Source of the DNA: Marinitoga lauensis
Lineage (GTDB): Bacteria > Thermotogota > Thermotogae > Petrotogales > Petrotogaceae
Length of the DNA stretch: 64,000 nt
Direction of reading: 5' to 3'
Assembly: GCF_004135675.1 (NCBI RefSeq)
Contig: NZ_QHLX01000005.1
Coordinates: forward strand, 124,001 to 188,000
This document shows positions 29,975-39,914 of this stretch, one piece after another. Positions within the stretch are counted from its first letter, which is position 1. Every line of letters starts with the position of its first letter. The position numbers and the translations under genes were made by a program. The notes under the pieces were generated by a model. The model was not told the DNA's origin, did no database searches, and saw only the letters and a list, made by a program, of their open reading frames with translations.

Positions 29975-31192
29975 TCATTTTTTTACTATTTCAAGTTTTA
30001 ATTTAGCATAAACAGGTATTCCGTTTAAATATGGTGGATAATATTCTCCCTCTATTAATGGTAAAGCGTATTTAATAAATTTTTCATTTACAAACATACC
30101 ATCTTCGGTAATAAATTCTGGTGGAACTAATTTTGTTTCATTTGCTACATTTTCTAAAGGAATTAATTTTGTTGTACTTAGATAAGGTGAATTCATTATT
30201 CTTTCAATTCCAACCATATATCCACTTTTTCCTTCTAAAGCATATCTTACAGCCATAGCACCAACTGTTATAGCTTCGTTAACATCTACCTGACTGGATA
30301 TATGTCTTCCACTTCTTTGTAAATAATCTGGAACAGCATAATGAGTTTTTATGTTTAATTCAGTTTTTATCATATTTGCTAAAGTAGAACCTATTCCGCC
30401 GAGTTGAACATTCCCAAAGTTATCCTGATATCCTCTTGCAGCAACAAAAGAACCATCTTCATATTTTATCCCTTCTGAAGCGGCAATAGAACAATATCCG
30501 TATTTTTCAATTGTTTCTTGAATTTTAGCAAAGAATTTTTCTTTATTAAAAGGAACTTCTGGCATTAATATAATGTGAGGTCCATCACTCTCATGTCTTT
30601 TTGCTAAAGCGGTTGATGCGGCTACCCAACCTGCATGTCTTCCCATTGTTTCAAGTATAAATACTTTTGTTGAATCAGCAGCCATGCTTTTAACATCTAA
30701 AGTTCCTTCTAAAATTGCTACGGATAAATATTTTGCAATAGAACCAAATCCTGGAGTGTGATCAGTTTCTGGTAAGTCATTATCTACGGTTTTTGGAACA
30801 CCAATGACTTTTAAATCATAACCATTTTTTTGGGCATATTGATGAATTTTATTTGCTGTATCCATAGAGTCATTTCCACCATTATAAAAGAAATAATGAA
30901 TATCATATTTTTCAAAGACTTCAAAAACTTTTTTGAAATCTTCTTCTGTTTTTAATTTTCTTCTACATGAACCAAAAGCGCTTGATGGAGTGAATTTTAA
31001 TAATTCTATTTGTTCAGGATTTTCCTTTTTCATATCTGCTAGTGCTTCATTAAAGACACCATTTATTCCATTAATAGCAACATATATATTATCAATATCT
31101 TTTGCACTTAAAGCAGCCTTTATTACCCCATAAGCAGAAGCGTTAATTACACTAGTAACTCCACCTGATTGTGCATAAATAGCATTTTTCAT
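29975..31192 (-). CDS. pfp: Pyrophosphate-dependent 6-phosphofructokinase
   Basis: A 405-residue PfkA-superfamily enzyme that phosphorylates fructose-6-phosphate reversibly with PPi. The signature GGNDS (residues 105-109) keeps an Asp at the position where ATP enzymes have Gly (GGDGS), and PKTVDND (133-139) carries the Lys typical of PPi enzymes. Also GRHAGWVAA and [11 protein letters not shown]. It resembles the T. maritima PPi-PFK. Monocistronic: terminators lie on both sides. It links the glucan-degrading enzymes of the window to glycolysis. Confidence 0.9.
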   Translation of the reverse strand: MKNAIYAQSGGVTSVINASAYGVIKAALSAKDIDNIYVAINGINGVFNEALADMKKENPEQIELLKFTPSSAFGSCRRKLKTEEDFKKVFEVFEKYDIHYFFYNGGNDSMDTANKIHQYAQKNGYDLKVIGVPKTVDNDLPETDHTPGFGSIAKYLSVAILEGTLDVKSMAADSTKVFILETMGRHAGWVAASTALAKRHESDGPHIILMPEVPFNKEKFFAKIQETIEKYGYCSIAASEGIKYEDGSFVAARGYQDNFGNVQLGGIGSTLANMIKTELNIKTHYAVPDYLQRSGRHISSQVDVNEAITVGAMAVRYALEGKSGYMVGIERIMNSPYLSTTKLIPLENVANETKLVPPEFITEDGMFVNEKFIKYALPLIEGEYYPPYLNGIPVYAKLKLEIVKK

Positions 31193-31207
31193 ACGTACAC
31201 CTCCAAT

Positions 31208-31244
31208 AAAAATAGTCTTACCTAATTATAGGTAAGACTATTTT
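31208..31244 (-). terminator. Terminator of the phosphate transport operon
   Basis: Stem AAAATAGTCTTACCT / AGGTAAGACTATTTT around a six-base AATTAT loop; 15 perfect pairs. It lies 57 bases past the PiT stop on the minus strand. Confidence 0.85.
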
Positions 31245-31300
31245 AACAAATTAATACTTCAAACCTTAAACATTATTAGTAAGTTATGATTAACGTTTTT

Positions 31301-32515
31301 TTAAATGAATAAAGCAAATATCTTGAAAATAATATAAGAAACAATAGCTGCTGCTGGAACTGTTAAAAACCATGATACAAAAATATCTTTTATTACTCCA
31401 AGATTAATTGATCCAGTACCTCTTGCCAAACCATTACCAATAACAGAACCAACAACGGTATGAGTTGTGGAGATTGGCATCCCCATATTAGATGCTAATA
31501 ATACTGTTGTAGCAGTTGAAAAATCTATAGCAAAACCTCTTGAATTATTTAACTCTGTGATTTCAGTTCCTACAGTTTTCATAACTCTACTTCCCCATAC
31601 AGCTACACCAATAGCTATACCTAAACCACCAAGGGCAAGAATATATCTTGGTATTTCTGCTTTGGCTCCTACTGTACCAGTTACAACTGCTGCATAAATT
31701 GCAGCTACTGGACCAATAGCGTTAGCAACATCATTTGCGCCATGTGCTAAAGCAACATAACATGAAGTTACTACTTGAGATTTTCTAAATATTTCTTCAA
31801 CATAAACATATGGATCATCTGATACATTTTTTAATTTTGAAATAATATATATCATAATTATTAATGATGTTAGTGCACCAAATAATACAGCATAGATAAT
31901 AGTTTTAAAGCTTATAGGTATATGAAGAGCTTTTACAATAAATGAAAGACCTATAATAAATGCAGCCAAACCAAGAAAGAAAGGAATCCATAATTTTGAG
32001 TTTTTCTTTATATCTTTACTATGAAGAATAGTAGCAGAAATAGCTTTAAACATAAAGAAAGAAACAACTAAACCAACTAAAGGAGAGATTAACCAACTTA
32101 ATGTAATAGTAACAATTTTAGACCAATTAACTACAGCAACACCACCAGCTGCAATACCATATCCAACCATACCACCGACAATAGAATGAGTTGTAGAAAC
32201 TGGCCACGATTTATAGGTAGCAATTGCAAGCCAGATTGTAGCACCTAATAATGCAGCCATAGAACCCCAGATAACCAGTTTTGGATCGGCTAAGATATCT
32301 AAATGCAAAATACCTTTTCTGATAGTGTCTGTAACCTGCTTTCCGAAAAATGTGGCACCAACAAATTCAAGAATACCAGCAATGACAACAGCCTGTTTTG
32401 GAGTTATAGCTTTTGCTCCAACTGCAGTAGCCATAGAATTGGCAACATCATTTGCTCCAATTGCTAAAGCCATTCCAAATCCGATGAGTAATCCTATTAT
32501 AAGTATGATAGTCAC
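31301..32515 (-). CDS. PiT-family inorganic phosphate transporter
   Basis: A 404-residue membrane protein with about ten helices and two copies of the PiT signature: GANDVANSMATAVGAKAITP near the N-terminus and GANDVANAIGPVAAIYAAV near the middle. Internal SWPVSTTHSIVGGMVGYGIA and GMPISTTHTVVGSVIGNGLA are also diagnostic. It imports phosphate with a cation. GTG start at 32515 follows AAAGGAGGAAGACT. It is directly downstream of a DUF47 gene, the usual partner. Confidence 0.92.
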   Translation of the reverse strand: MTIILIIGLLIGFGMALAIGANDVANSMATAVGAKAITPKQAVVIAGILEFVGATFFGKQVTDTIRKGILHLDILADPKLVIWGSMAALLGATIWLAIATYKSWPVSTTHSIVGGMVGYGIAAGGVAVVNWSKIVTITLSWLISPLVGLVVSFFMFKAISATILHSKDIKKNSKLWIPFFLGLAAFIIGLSFIVKALHIPISFKTIIYAVLFGALTSLIIMIYIISKLKNVSDDPYVYVEEIFRKSQVVTSCYVALAHGANDVANAIGPVAAIYAAVVTGTVGAKAEIPRYILALGGLGIAIGVAVWGSRVMKTVGTEITELNNSRGFAIDFSTATTVLLASNMGMPISTTHTVVGSVIGNGLARGTGSINLGVIKDIFVSWFLTVPAAAIVSYIIFKIFALFI

Positions 32516-32527
32516 AGTCTTCCTCCT

Positions 32528-33195
32528 TTACTCATTGATAAGTATATGAACTCTATCACAAACATTTTGAGTAACATCTGCTATTCTTGCAAGTAGTAAT
32601 ATTAATTCTCTAATATAAAGGAAATCAACAGGATGTAATATTTCTTTTTGAGAATATAACCATTTTCCAAATGCAAATAACTTATTATCTATATCTTTTT
32701 CGAACCATTTCATTTCATCAATGTCTTTTTCTTCAGAAGATATGGTGTTTTTAGAGAAATCAGAATCAAGAATCACATTTATGTATTTTACAGTTTTCTT
32801 AAAATGATCGAGCATTTTTTCTATTTCATCAACAACGGAATAAATCATCTTTTTATGTTCTTCATCAAAGTTTATTCTATTAAAAGTCATTTTTTTCGCA
32901 ACATCTTCAATTAAATCGATTATTTTGTCTTGAAGATCTATAAAATTTAATAACTCTGATCTTTCAAAACGATATAAATACCCTTTTTTAAGAATTGTCT
33001 GAAATTTCTTTTTATATCGTCTGCATCATCTTCAAGCTTATCAATTTTTTTTACTAAATCATCAATGGGTTTTCCGTTTAAATATCTTTCAAAAAGTTCA
33101 GGTAAATAATCAGAAGCTTCTTCAACAATACGGGCATGTTTGATAATTTCTTCTATAGGGTTAAATCTTTGAAACATTTTTCCCCAGATAGTAAT
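32528..33195 (-). CDS. DUF47/PhoU-like phosphate transport regulator, frame broken once
   Basis: A 222-residue all-helical protein (FNPIEEIIKHARIVEEASDY at the start, then KKIDKLEDDADDIKRNFRQF and DVTQNVCDRVHILINE at the end), the companion of PiT transporters. The frame breaks near 32985, in a run of six A that needs seven (LKKGYLYRFERSELL). Start choice is uncertain: the strong GGAGG (33204-33208) is followed at eight bases by ATT at 33195, giving (M)TIWGKMFQRF. The first ATG (33177) has only GGGG four bases away, and an in-frame TTG at 33210 overlaps the ribosome site. Confidence 0.75.
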
Positions 33196-33212
33196 ACCGA
33201 TCACCTCCAATG

Positions 33213-33653
33213 TTATTTAGCATATTTTAATAAAAATTCATAAGCTTCATTAATCTTTTTAAACTGTTCTTCGCATTTCTTTCTATTATCTGGACATTTG
33301 TCAGGATGGTATTTCTTTGTTAACTCTCTAAATCTTTTTCTTAATTCATCTTTAGTAAAATTTTCTGGCAAGTCAAATAAGGTTCTGTAATAATCGTATT
33401 TTTGTCTTAAATCATAATAGTTTTGTGAACCATAAGAATTTTGAGACTGATTTCTATAATTTTTATATGGATTTTCTCTTGTTTTATAAGTGTAAAATCT
33501 AAATCTGAAATTTCTAAACAAGAAATATATTCCTAATATACCAAATAACAGTAATATTGGATATCTAAATAATATAACAAAAATTGCACCAATGAATCTA
33601 AAGAAAAATGAAATTACTACCAATAATCCGATAAACGTTAGGATTGTTTCCAT
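33213..33653 (-). CDS. Membrane-anchored J-domain protein
   Basis: A 146-residue protein. N-terminal hydrophobic segments (about 1-45, including LLVVISFFFRFIGAIFVILF) are followed by a basic aromatic linker. A C-terminal J domain (about 85-146) carries the HPD motif in KKYHPDKCP and CEEQFKKINEAYEFLLKYAK. J proteins stimulate DnaK ATPase; the anchor would bring DnaK to the membrane. It is the first gene of the unit that continues into DUF47 and PiT, three bases apart from the DUF47 region's ribosome site. Confidence 0.85.
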   Translation of the reverse strand: METILTFIGLLVVISFFFRFIGAIFVILFRYPILLLFGILGIYFLFRNFRFRFYTYKTRENPYKNYRNQSQNSYGSQNYYDLRQKYDYYRTLFDLPENFTKDELRKRFRELTKKYHPDKCPDNRKKCEEQFKKINEAYEFLLKYAK

Positions 33654-33773
33654 TTTATTCCTTCTTTCTATTCAAATCTAAGAAAATCATATCATATTTT
33701 TTTGATATAATATTTCTATAGTTTACAAATCTCTCGTTTTTGTAATATTATAATAAATAAAGTAAAATAAATA

Positions 33774-33802
33774 TAAAAAAGCTCAATCAAATGATTGAGC
33801 TA
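33774..33802 (-). terminator. Terminator of the thioredoxin-like gene
   Basis: Ten-base stem AGCTCAATCA / TGATTGAGCT with a two-base loop; six T follow on the minus strand. The stop codon lies inside the stem. Confidence 0.85.
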
Positions 33803-34072
33803 AGAATTTATTATCGATAAATATCTATCAATAAAACCTTGTACTTCGTGCATTCCAAAATTTCTATAAAATCTATTTATCTCTTTATTGTTTTCATCAA
33901 CAAAAACTAATGTTGGGACAGAGAAAACTAACATTTGACCGGAAACTTCAGGTTTTTCTTCAATATCCACATATTCTAATTCAATGTTGTTTTCATTCAT
34001 AAGATTTTCGACCTTTGGCCATAATCCCTTACATGTTCTACATGTTTTATTAGCAAAGTAATATGCTTTCAC
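33800..34072 (-). CDS. Thioredoxin-family protein
   Basis: A 90-residue single-domain thioredoxin-fold protein with redox motif CRTC (residues 11-14) and the cis-proline loop FSVPTL (P53). No signal peptide, so it is cytoplasmic. It lacks the WCGPC motif of standard thioredoxin, so it is a glutaredoxin-like or specialised thioredoxin. GTG start at 34072 follows AAGGGGTAGAATT. It ends at its own terminator and is separated from neighbours, so it appears monocistronic. Confidence 0.8.
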   Translation of the reverse strand: MKAYYFANKTCRTCKGLWPKVENLMNENNIELEYVDIEEKPEVSGQMLVFSVPTLVFVDENNKEINRFYRNFGMHEVQGFIDRYLSIINS

Positions 34073-34162
34073 AATTCTACCCCTTTAAAAATTTTTATTT
34101 CAGGGGATTTTAACAAAATGACTTTAAATATTAAAGAAAAATAGTTAACAAGATGTACATTT

Positions 34163-34846
34163 TTAAAATTCTATATAATCTCCAGGAGTTAATATTTCGC
34201 ATTTTATTTTTAAACTTTCAACTTTTCTTTTAAAAACATCAGCGTTGGCATTTATTATTTCCCATGTATTATAATGAAAAGGAACAACAATTTTAGGTTT
34301 TATCATTTTTGTAGCTATTACAGCATCTTCAATATCCATCACAAAATTACCACCTATGGGTAAAAATGCAAGGTCTATTTTTTCTAAAGATAATAATTCC
34401 ATATCTTTTGTTAACCCAGCATCTCCGGAATGATAAATTTTTTTACCATCTATTTCTACAATGAATCCTCCAGGATTTCCACCATATATAATGTTGTCTC
34501 CTTCTATAATTCCAGAACCATGTAATGCGGTAGTCATCTTTATTGACCCAAAATCAAATTTTTTTCTTCCACCAATATGCATGGGATGTAAATTTTTTAA
34601 TCCTTTAAAGCTTAAATAATTTATAATTTCAAAATTAGAAATTACAGTTGCATTTGTTTTTTTTGCCAGTTCAACAGTATCTCCTATATGATCACCATGA
34701 CCATGAGTAATCAAAATGTAATCTAATTCTTTGAAATCAGCAATGCTTTTTTTAGCTTGTGGGTTTCCAGTTAAAAAAGGATCGATTATCATTTTTTTAC
34801 TTGCTTCTATATAAACAACAGCATGACCCAAGAAGTAAACTTTCAT
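34163..34846 (-). CDS. UPF0173 metallo-beta-lactamase-fold hydrolase
   Basis: A 227-residue protein with the metal motif THGHGDH (H48, H50, D52, H53), the second motif [17 protein letters not shown] and VPFHYNTW near the end. This is the UPF0173 family of putative metal-dependent hydrolases; substrate unknown. The start at 34846 follows TAGGAGGGAAAAAT, which overlaps the stop of the exchanger gene, so it is the last gene of a minus-strand operon that begins near 37137. Confidence 0.87.
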   Translation of the reverse strand: MKVYFLGHAVVYIEASKKMIIDPFLTGNPQAKKSIADFKELDYILITHGHGDHIGDTVELAKKTNATVISNFEIINYLSFKGLKNLHPMHIGGRKKFDFGSIKMTTALHGSGIIEGDNIIYGGNPGGFIVEIDGKKIYHSGDAGLTKDMELLSLEKIDLAFLPIGGNFVMDIEDAVIATKMIKPKIVVPFHYNTWEIINANADVFKRKVESLKIKCEILTPGDYIEF

Positions 34847-34857
34847 ATTTTTCCCTC

Positions 34858-35816
34858 CTATCCTAATTTTAAATTAATAATTATGTATGCTAAATAAGAT
34901 AAAAAGAGAATTAATCCTTTCCAGAAACCAGCTTCTCTTTTCTTAAATAAAAATAATTCAGTTAATACTATAACTCCAACCATATAATATGCATCAAAAA
35001 TTACACTTCTGTCAGGAATAATAGGGTGAATGCTTGCTGTTATTCCAGGACTACCAATATGTTAAAAGCATTTGAGCCAATAAGGTTACCTATTAATATA
35101 TCATTTGTTCCTTTTTTAGCAGCGATAATACTGGTTACAAGTTCTGGTAAAGATGTTCCAATTGCAATAATTGTTACTCCAATGAGTGTTTCAGTTAAAC
35201 CGAGAGTTTTTGCAAAATGAGAAGCTCCTCTAACGGTTATTTCACCACCAATTGCCAGCATTACAATTCCCAGTAAAACTAAAAAAATTATTTTATTCCA
35301 TGACATAGTTTCGATTTTTACTTCCTGTACCTCTTCAAGTAACTGTTCCTGAATGTTTTTGTCATTTTTTGCCATATTATACATATAAGCTATAAAAATG
35401 ATTAAGTAGGTTAAGAGAATAAAACCATCATATAAAGATAGAGAGCTATTTCCATCCAATAGCATGAAAAGTAGAGTTAATGAAATTAAAATTACAAAAG
35501 GTATTTCATAAACTAAAGTACTTTTTGGTATTGAACTTTTTTTTATCATTAAAGATAGGCCTAGGATTAAAGCTATATTTGTAATATTACTTCCAACAAC
35601 ATTTCCTAAAGCTATACCTGCTGAACCATTTAAAGCAGCACTAATACTTACAAAAAGTTCGGGAGCACTGGTTCCAAAAGCTACAAGAGTTAATCCAGTG
35701 AATAATTCGGAAACACCTATTTTTCTTGAAAAACCTACAGAACCTTCGATTAAATAGTTAGCACCTTCTATTAATAAGAACATACCTGTGACAATTAAAA
35801 CTATATCTAATATCAA
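34858..35816 (-). CDS. Calcium/sodium antiporter (YrbG/CaCA family), frame broken once
   Basis: A 319-residue exchanger with two inverted halves. The alpha repeats are visible: [20 protein letters not shown] with [10 protein letters not shown] in the first half, and [19 protein letters not shown] with [10 protein letters not shown] in the second. It moves Ca2+ (and/or K+) against Na+. The frame breaks near 35047, where GG should be GGG ([15 protein letters not shown]). The repaired frame runs through two more helices to a stop at 34858. TTG start at 35816 overlaps the preceding stop (TTGA). Confidence 0.88.
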
Positions 35817-36646
35817 TTATTTTCTCCCCTTTCAAAATAAGAATAAAATTCAAAAAAATCTTGATCTGATAATTGAGAATTGGTATATTTATTTTTAAGT
35901 TTAAAAATAAAAGTGTTTAATTTTTTTAAAAGCAAAGGATATTTTAGTATTTGAGAATAAGTTTGAGATGGTACATCTTCTTTTTTGCTTATTATTTTAT
36001 TGTATAAATTATTATCATATATGGATAGATATTTTAATCTAATAGCTTCGCAAATTATCTCCGGCCAGATATCATTTTTACTTTTTCTTTTAATTAAATA
36101 TCCAAAAGTATAATGAGATAGTTCATGAATAAAAATGCCATTTTTTATGTCATCTTGACGGATAAATATAGTGTTTTCTGGAACAAAGAAAGACTGCTTA
36201 TATTGAGTTTTCAAAATCAGTAAATTTTTTGGGATAGTCATATAAATGTTTTTCAGGAATTTTATAATATTTGTAAGTTCAATGATATTAATTGGAATTT
36301 GTGATTTAAAAGTAAAATCTTCAATTTTAAAGCGATGTATATTTTTTTCATAAAATATAAAAATGTTATTTTCAGTTTTTTTTATTGAAATTTCATTTGA
36401 TAAGTTTATAAAATAAGGAATTCCGATTGAATTGAATTTTAAAAGAGCATTTTTTTCTATGTCAAACTTCTTATACATGAAAAAACCATTAAAATATTGA
36501 TATCCTGTTATAAACTCTGTTTTAGGCATATAAGAAATATTGATAATATAAATAGTATTATCCGTAATAAAAATTATTTTGAAAAAGTTGAAAATAACAA
36601 TTACCAGGAGAAATATAAGTAACCTTCGGTATTTCCGCCTACCCAT
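35813..36646 (-). CDS. Membrane-anchored putative zinc metallopeptidase (HELSH)
   Basis: A 277-residue protein with an N-terminal membrane helix (about 8-28, RLLIFLLVIVIFNFFKIIFI) and an extracytoplasmic domain. The segment IFIHELSHYTFGYLI carries an HExxH zinc motif. About 20 residues later, IWPEIICEAIRLKYL supplies a glutamate in the position of the third ligand of gluzincins. The rest of the protein is not recognisable to me. Function is inferred from these motifs only. It overlaps the upstream gene by 46 bases and the exchanger gene by four, so all are co-translated. Confidence 0.55.
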   Translation of the reverse strand: MGRRKYRRLLIFLLVIVIFNFFKIIFITDNTIYIINISYMPKTEFITGYQYFNGFFMYKKFDIEKNALLKFNSIGIPYFINLSNEISIKKTENNIFIFYEKNIHRFKIEDFTFKSQIPINIIELTNIIKFLKNIYMTIPKNLLILKTQYKQSFFVPENTIFIRQDDIKNGIFIHELSHYTFGYLIKRKSKNDIWPEIICEAIRLKYLSIYDNNLYNKIISKKEDVPSQTYSQILKYPLLLKKLNTFIFKLKNKYTNSQLSDQDFFEFYSYFERGENN

Positions 36647-37137
36647 TTTTTATCTCCTACTTTTATTTTTGTTTTTCCTAAAATAGGTTGAGTTAAATAT
36701 AGGTAATTTTCAACTTTTTCTAATAATCCTAAATTCTGAATTTCAAAATTAGGGTTGATATGAATGTTAAAATAATTTTTTTCATCTTGAATATCTGAAT
36801 TAATTAATAGTTTTTTACCATTCTTTAACTCGAACTCAAAGGAATTAGTTATTTCTAATTCTTCATAAGGTTTTTGAATAAAAAGTTTGTATCTTTTTTG
36901 ATATGTTTGTGCAGTAACTATAGTACAATTGTTATAATCTGATAAGGCTGATAAAAAATCACTGATTTGCTCAATTTCTTCTTCGCTAATATTGCCATTT
37001 TTGAACGGATTACCATTGATAAAGAAAAAAGACAATTTTTTGTGATAAACAAAATCCATTATTCCTTCAATAAATTCAAGATTATCTTCCAGAGTGTTTA
37101 ATGTGTTAAATTGTAAAGCTAAAAAATTTAATATCAT
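36601..37137 (-). CDS. Uncharacterised protein, possibly a degenerate nitrilase-fold domain
   Basis: A 178-residue protein, first of the operon, with ATG at 37137 behind AAGGAGGTATACT. The pattern LALQFNTLNTLEDNLEFIEG ... LSFFFINGNPF ... YNNCTIVTAQTYQKRYKLFI loosely follows the strand-helix order of the carbon-nitrogen hydrolase family (where the corresponding motif is FPE). The catalytic Glu is not present and no Lys/Cys pair is evident. I would call it hypothetical. It has no signal peptide. Confidence 0.4.
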   Translation of the reverse strand: MILNFLALQFNTLNTLEDNLEFIEGIMDFVYHKKLSFFFINGNPFKNGNISEEEIEQISDFLSALSDYNNCTIVTAQTYQKRYKLFIQKPYEELEITNSFEFELKNGKKLLINSDIQDEKNYFNIHINPNFEIQNLGLLEKVENYLYLTQPILGKTKIKVGDKKWVGGNTEGYLYFSW

Positions 37138-37253
37138 AGTATACCTCCTTACAGGAATTCTTCGAATTAATTATATCATATAATCATTTGCCTTTTTACT
37201 ATGAAAAAATGACAATATATCATTTTGATATTTAAAATATAATAAAAGTAGTA

Positions 37254-37259
37254 TATAAT
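37254..37259 (+). promoter_or_regulatory. -10 element for the PspC operon
   Basis: TATAAT, 35 bases before the ATG at 37294; no good -35 at normal spacing. Confidence 0.45.
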
Positions 37260-37293
37260 TATTAAAGGCAGCAAAAATTAGAGGGGTGATGTT

Positions 37294-37695
37294 ATGGAAA
37301 AGGAACTCTACCGTTCACGTAAGGATAGGTTTTTAGGTGGTGTATGCGGAGGCTTAGCAAAATATTTTGAAATAAGTTCAACACTTGTTAGACTGGTGTG
37401 CTTGGGATTATTACTGGTTGATGGTATTGGATTTTTATTGTATATTATAGCGTGGGTAATTATTCCTGCAGAACCTGTGATTTCTGACGATGATGTTTAT
37501 GAATCAGAAAAAAAATTTAATAAACATGAATATAGTGAAAGAAATAATTTGTTTATAGGATTAACTTTTTTGATTCTTGGGGTAATATTTATATTAAACA
37601 ATTTTTTTCCGCATATTATATCTTTTAATGTTATTTTTGGTGCATTATTTCTAATTTTTGGAGTATATTTAATTATAAGGGGAGAAGATAAATGA
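37294..37695 (+). CDS. PspC-domain membrane protein
   Basis: A 133-residue protein. Its N-terminal PspC domain is clear: RSRKDRFLGGVCGGLAKYFE, then LVRLVCLGLLLVDGIGFLLY. A second pair of hydrophobic helices (NLFIGLTFLILGVIFILNNF) resembles DUF5668. PspC proteins take part in membrane stress response. ATG at 37294 follows AGAGGGGTGAT. It overlaps the next gene (ATGA), starting a six-gene unit that ends in an ABC exporter. Confidence 0.85.
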   Translation: MEKELYRSRKDRFLGGVCGGLAKYFEISSTLVRLVCLGLLLVDGIGFLLYIIAWVIIPAEPVISDDDVYESEKKFNKHEYSERNNLFIGLTFLILGVIFILNNFFPHIISFNVIFGALFLIFGVYLIIRGEDK

Positions 37696-38522
37696 GATAT
37701 GTATGGGGGATATTTTTTATTGTTGTAGGAATTTTCTTTATTATTCAAGGGTTTAATATTGATTTATTATTGAATATGGGATTTAACTTTTTAAAGTTTT
37801 GGCCATTTATGTTAATTATAGCTGGCATATCGATTTTATCTAAAAATCTTAAATGGTTGAAATATTTTAATATTATAGTAACGCTTATTTTTCTGTTATT
37901 ATTATTTTTCTGGAATTCCGATAATAAATATACGGATTTTTTATCCGATAAACCTCAATATGAAGAAAAGAATTTTGAAATAATTCCAAATTCTGAAATA
38001 ATTAATCTAAAATTTGATGTTCCTGCAGTTACGTTAAATATATCAACAGATGAGAATTCTGAAAAAATATCAGGGTATTATTACGGACCAGATGGATTAA
38101 ATATTAAATACGAAAAAGAAAATCTTCATTTTGGGAACATGAATACATTGTTTAAAAAAGAAGGATATAGAATATATTTAAAAATACCTTTAAAATATGT
38201 TTATAATTTTTTTATTAATAGTGGTGTAGCTAATGTAAATCTGAAAGAAAATATAAATGTAATAAAAAAATTTCAAATAGATGCAGGTGTAAGTAATATT
38301 AAAGGTGAAATTACTGATTTTGGAGAAAAAATATTTTTTGATATTGATAGTGGTGTTTCAAAAATAGATATAAATTTACCAGATAAAACCACTTATTTTC
38401 TTAATTATGATGGAGGAATAAGAAAAATAAATATCGATGAAGATTTAATAAAAGATGATAATGGAGATTTTCAGGGTAGTATAGATGCAGGAGTCTTGAG
38501 TATTACATTGAAGGTTAAGTGA
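37692..38522 (+). CDS. LiaF-like membrane protein (DUF5668 helices plus beta-rich domain)
   Basis: A 276-residue protein. Helices in the first 85 residues (WGIFFIVVGIFFIIQGF, WPFMLIIAGISILS, a third near 60-75) are followed by an extracytoplasmic repetitive beta domain with GVANVNLKENINVIKKFQID and DAGVSNIKGEI and SGVSKIDINL and DAGVLSITLKV. This is the arrangement of LiaF/toast-rack proteins that sense envelope stress in Gram-positives. Its GVSNI-type repeats are characteristic. It overlaps the PspC gene (ATGA) and is nine bases from the next. Confidence 0.75.
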   Translation: MRYVWGIFFIVVGIFFIIQGFNIDLLLNMGFNFLKFWPFMLIIAGISILSKNLKWLKYFNIIVTLIFLLLLFFWNSDNKYTDFLSDKPQYEEKNFEIIPNSEIINLKFDVPAVTLNISTDENSEKISGYYYGPDGLNIKYEKENLHFGNMNTLFKKEGYRIYLKIPLKYVYNFFINSGVANVNLKENINVIKKFQIDAGVSNIKGEITDFGEKIFFDIDSGVSKIDINLPDKTTYFLNYDGGIRKINIDEDLIKDDNGDFQGSIDAGVLSITLKVK

Positions 38523-38531
38523 GGTGATAAA

Positions 38532-39013
38532 ATGTATAAAAATAAAAATCTTTTTGGCGGTATAATTTTAGTCTTATTGGGAATATATTTGATTTTATCA
38601 AATATTTTTGATATAAAATTTTCATGGAATTTTATATGGCCAATTTTTATATTATTACCAGGATTAAAATTTGAGTATGATTATTATAGTAAAAGAAAAC
38701 ATTCGGGGATACTAGTACCTGGAGGTCTATTAACAACAATTGGTGTATTATTTTATTTTTGTGCATTTTTTGGATATGATAATCTGGAATATTTATGGCC
38801 TACATTCATATTAGCTCCAGCTATAGGTTTATTTCAGATGTATTTAGTAACGAAAAGAAAAGAAATAATGTATCCTGTAATAGTTCTGGGGGGTTAGCGA
38901 CAATATTTTATGTAGAAATGATTGTGAATATTAATATATGGAATTATATAATAGGATTAGCATTTATTGTTTTTGGATTAAGCATGTTAGTTAAACGAAA
39001 AGGAGGAAAATAA
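38532..39013 (+). CDS. DUF5668/LiaI-like membrane protein, frame broken once
   Basis: A 160-residue polytopic membrane protein (FGGIILVLLGIYLILSNIF, FIWPIFILLPGLKF, then further helices) like the N-terminal part of the preceding LiaF-like protein. The frame breaks near 38893 in a run of six G that needs seven, continuing LGGLATIFYVEMIVNINIWN and ending MLVKRKGGK. ATG at 38532 follows GTGAGGTGATAAA. Its stop overlaps the ATPase start (TAATG). Confidence 0.7.
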
Positions 39014-39910
39014 TGCAATATGCTATTAAAATAGAAAATTTAAAAAAGTATTATGGTGAAACGAAAGCAGTTGATGGAATATCTTTTTCTGTAAAAGAAG
39101 GAGAAATTTTTTCGTTGTTAGGGCCTAATGGTGCTGGAAAAACGACTACATTAGAGATTATAGAAGGGCTAAGAAAAAAAGATGAAGGTGAAATAATTTA
39201 TTTTGGTAAATATAATTCACCTGAGAATTTTTATATAAAAGAAAAAATAGGAGTTCAATTGCAAAACAGTGCGTTTTTAGATAATTTAACAGTTTATGAA
39301 ACATTAAAAATGTTTTCTGGACTATATAAAAATTCACTTGATGTAAATGAATTGATATCTAAAATATTTTTAGATGAAAAAAAGAAAGCAAGAGTAAAGG
39401 AATTATCTGGTGGTCAAAAGCAAAGATTGGCTATTGCAGTGGCTCTGGTAAATGATCCGGCTATTGTATTTTTGGATGAACCAACCACAGGATTAGATCC
39501 TCAGGCAAGAAGAATGATATGGGATTTAATTTTAGAATTAAAAGGCAATGGTAAAACGATAATTTTAACTACTCATTATATGGAAGAAGCAGAATATTTG
39601 TCTGATAGTATTCATATTATTGATCATGGAAGATAATAGCAAAAGGAACTGTTGAGGAATTAATAAAATCATTAAATAAAGAATCTGTCATAATATTTAA
39701 GTCTTCTAATATTGATTTGTTCCAAAAAGAATTTAATGGAATAGTATTTGATGAAAAAGTTGAAATAAGTACGAATAACATTGAAAAAACACTATTTGAA
39801 ATAATGGAATTTTCAAAAAAGAACAATATACAAATTGATGATATTGTAATTAGAAAACCGAATTTAGAAGATGTATTTTTAAGTTTAACAGGAAGAACAT
39901 TAAGGAATGA
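39013..39910 (+). CDS. ABC-2 type transporter ATPase, frame broken twice
   Basis: A 299-residue ATPase of an exporter: Walker A GPNGAGKTT, Q-loop IGVQLQNSAFLDNLTVYETL, signature LSGGQKQR, Walker B IVFLDEPTTGLDPQ, and TTHYMEEAEYLSD. The frame breaks near 39633, where one A restores the typical DHGKIIAKGTVEELI. At the far end, GRTLR should be followed by a stop. Adding one G at 39904-39905 gives GRTLRE then TGA at 39908-39910. Without that base the ATPase appears fused to the permease. It energises export by the two permeases that follow. Confidence 0.87.
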
Positions 39911-39914
39911 TATT

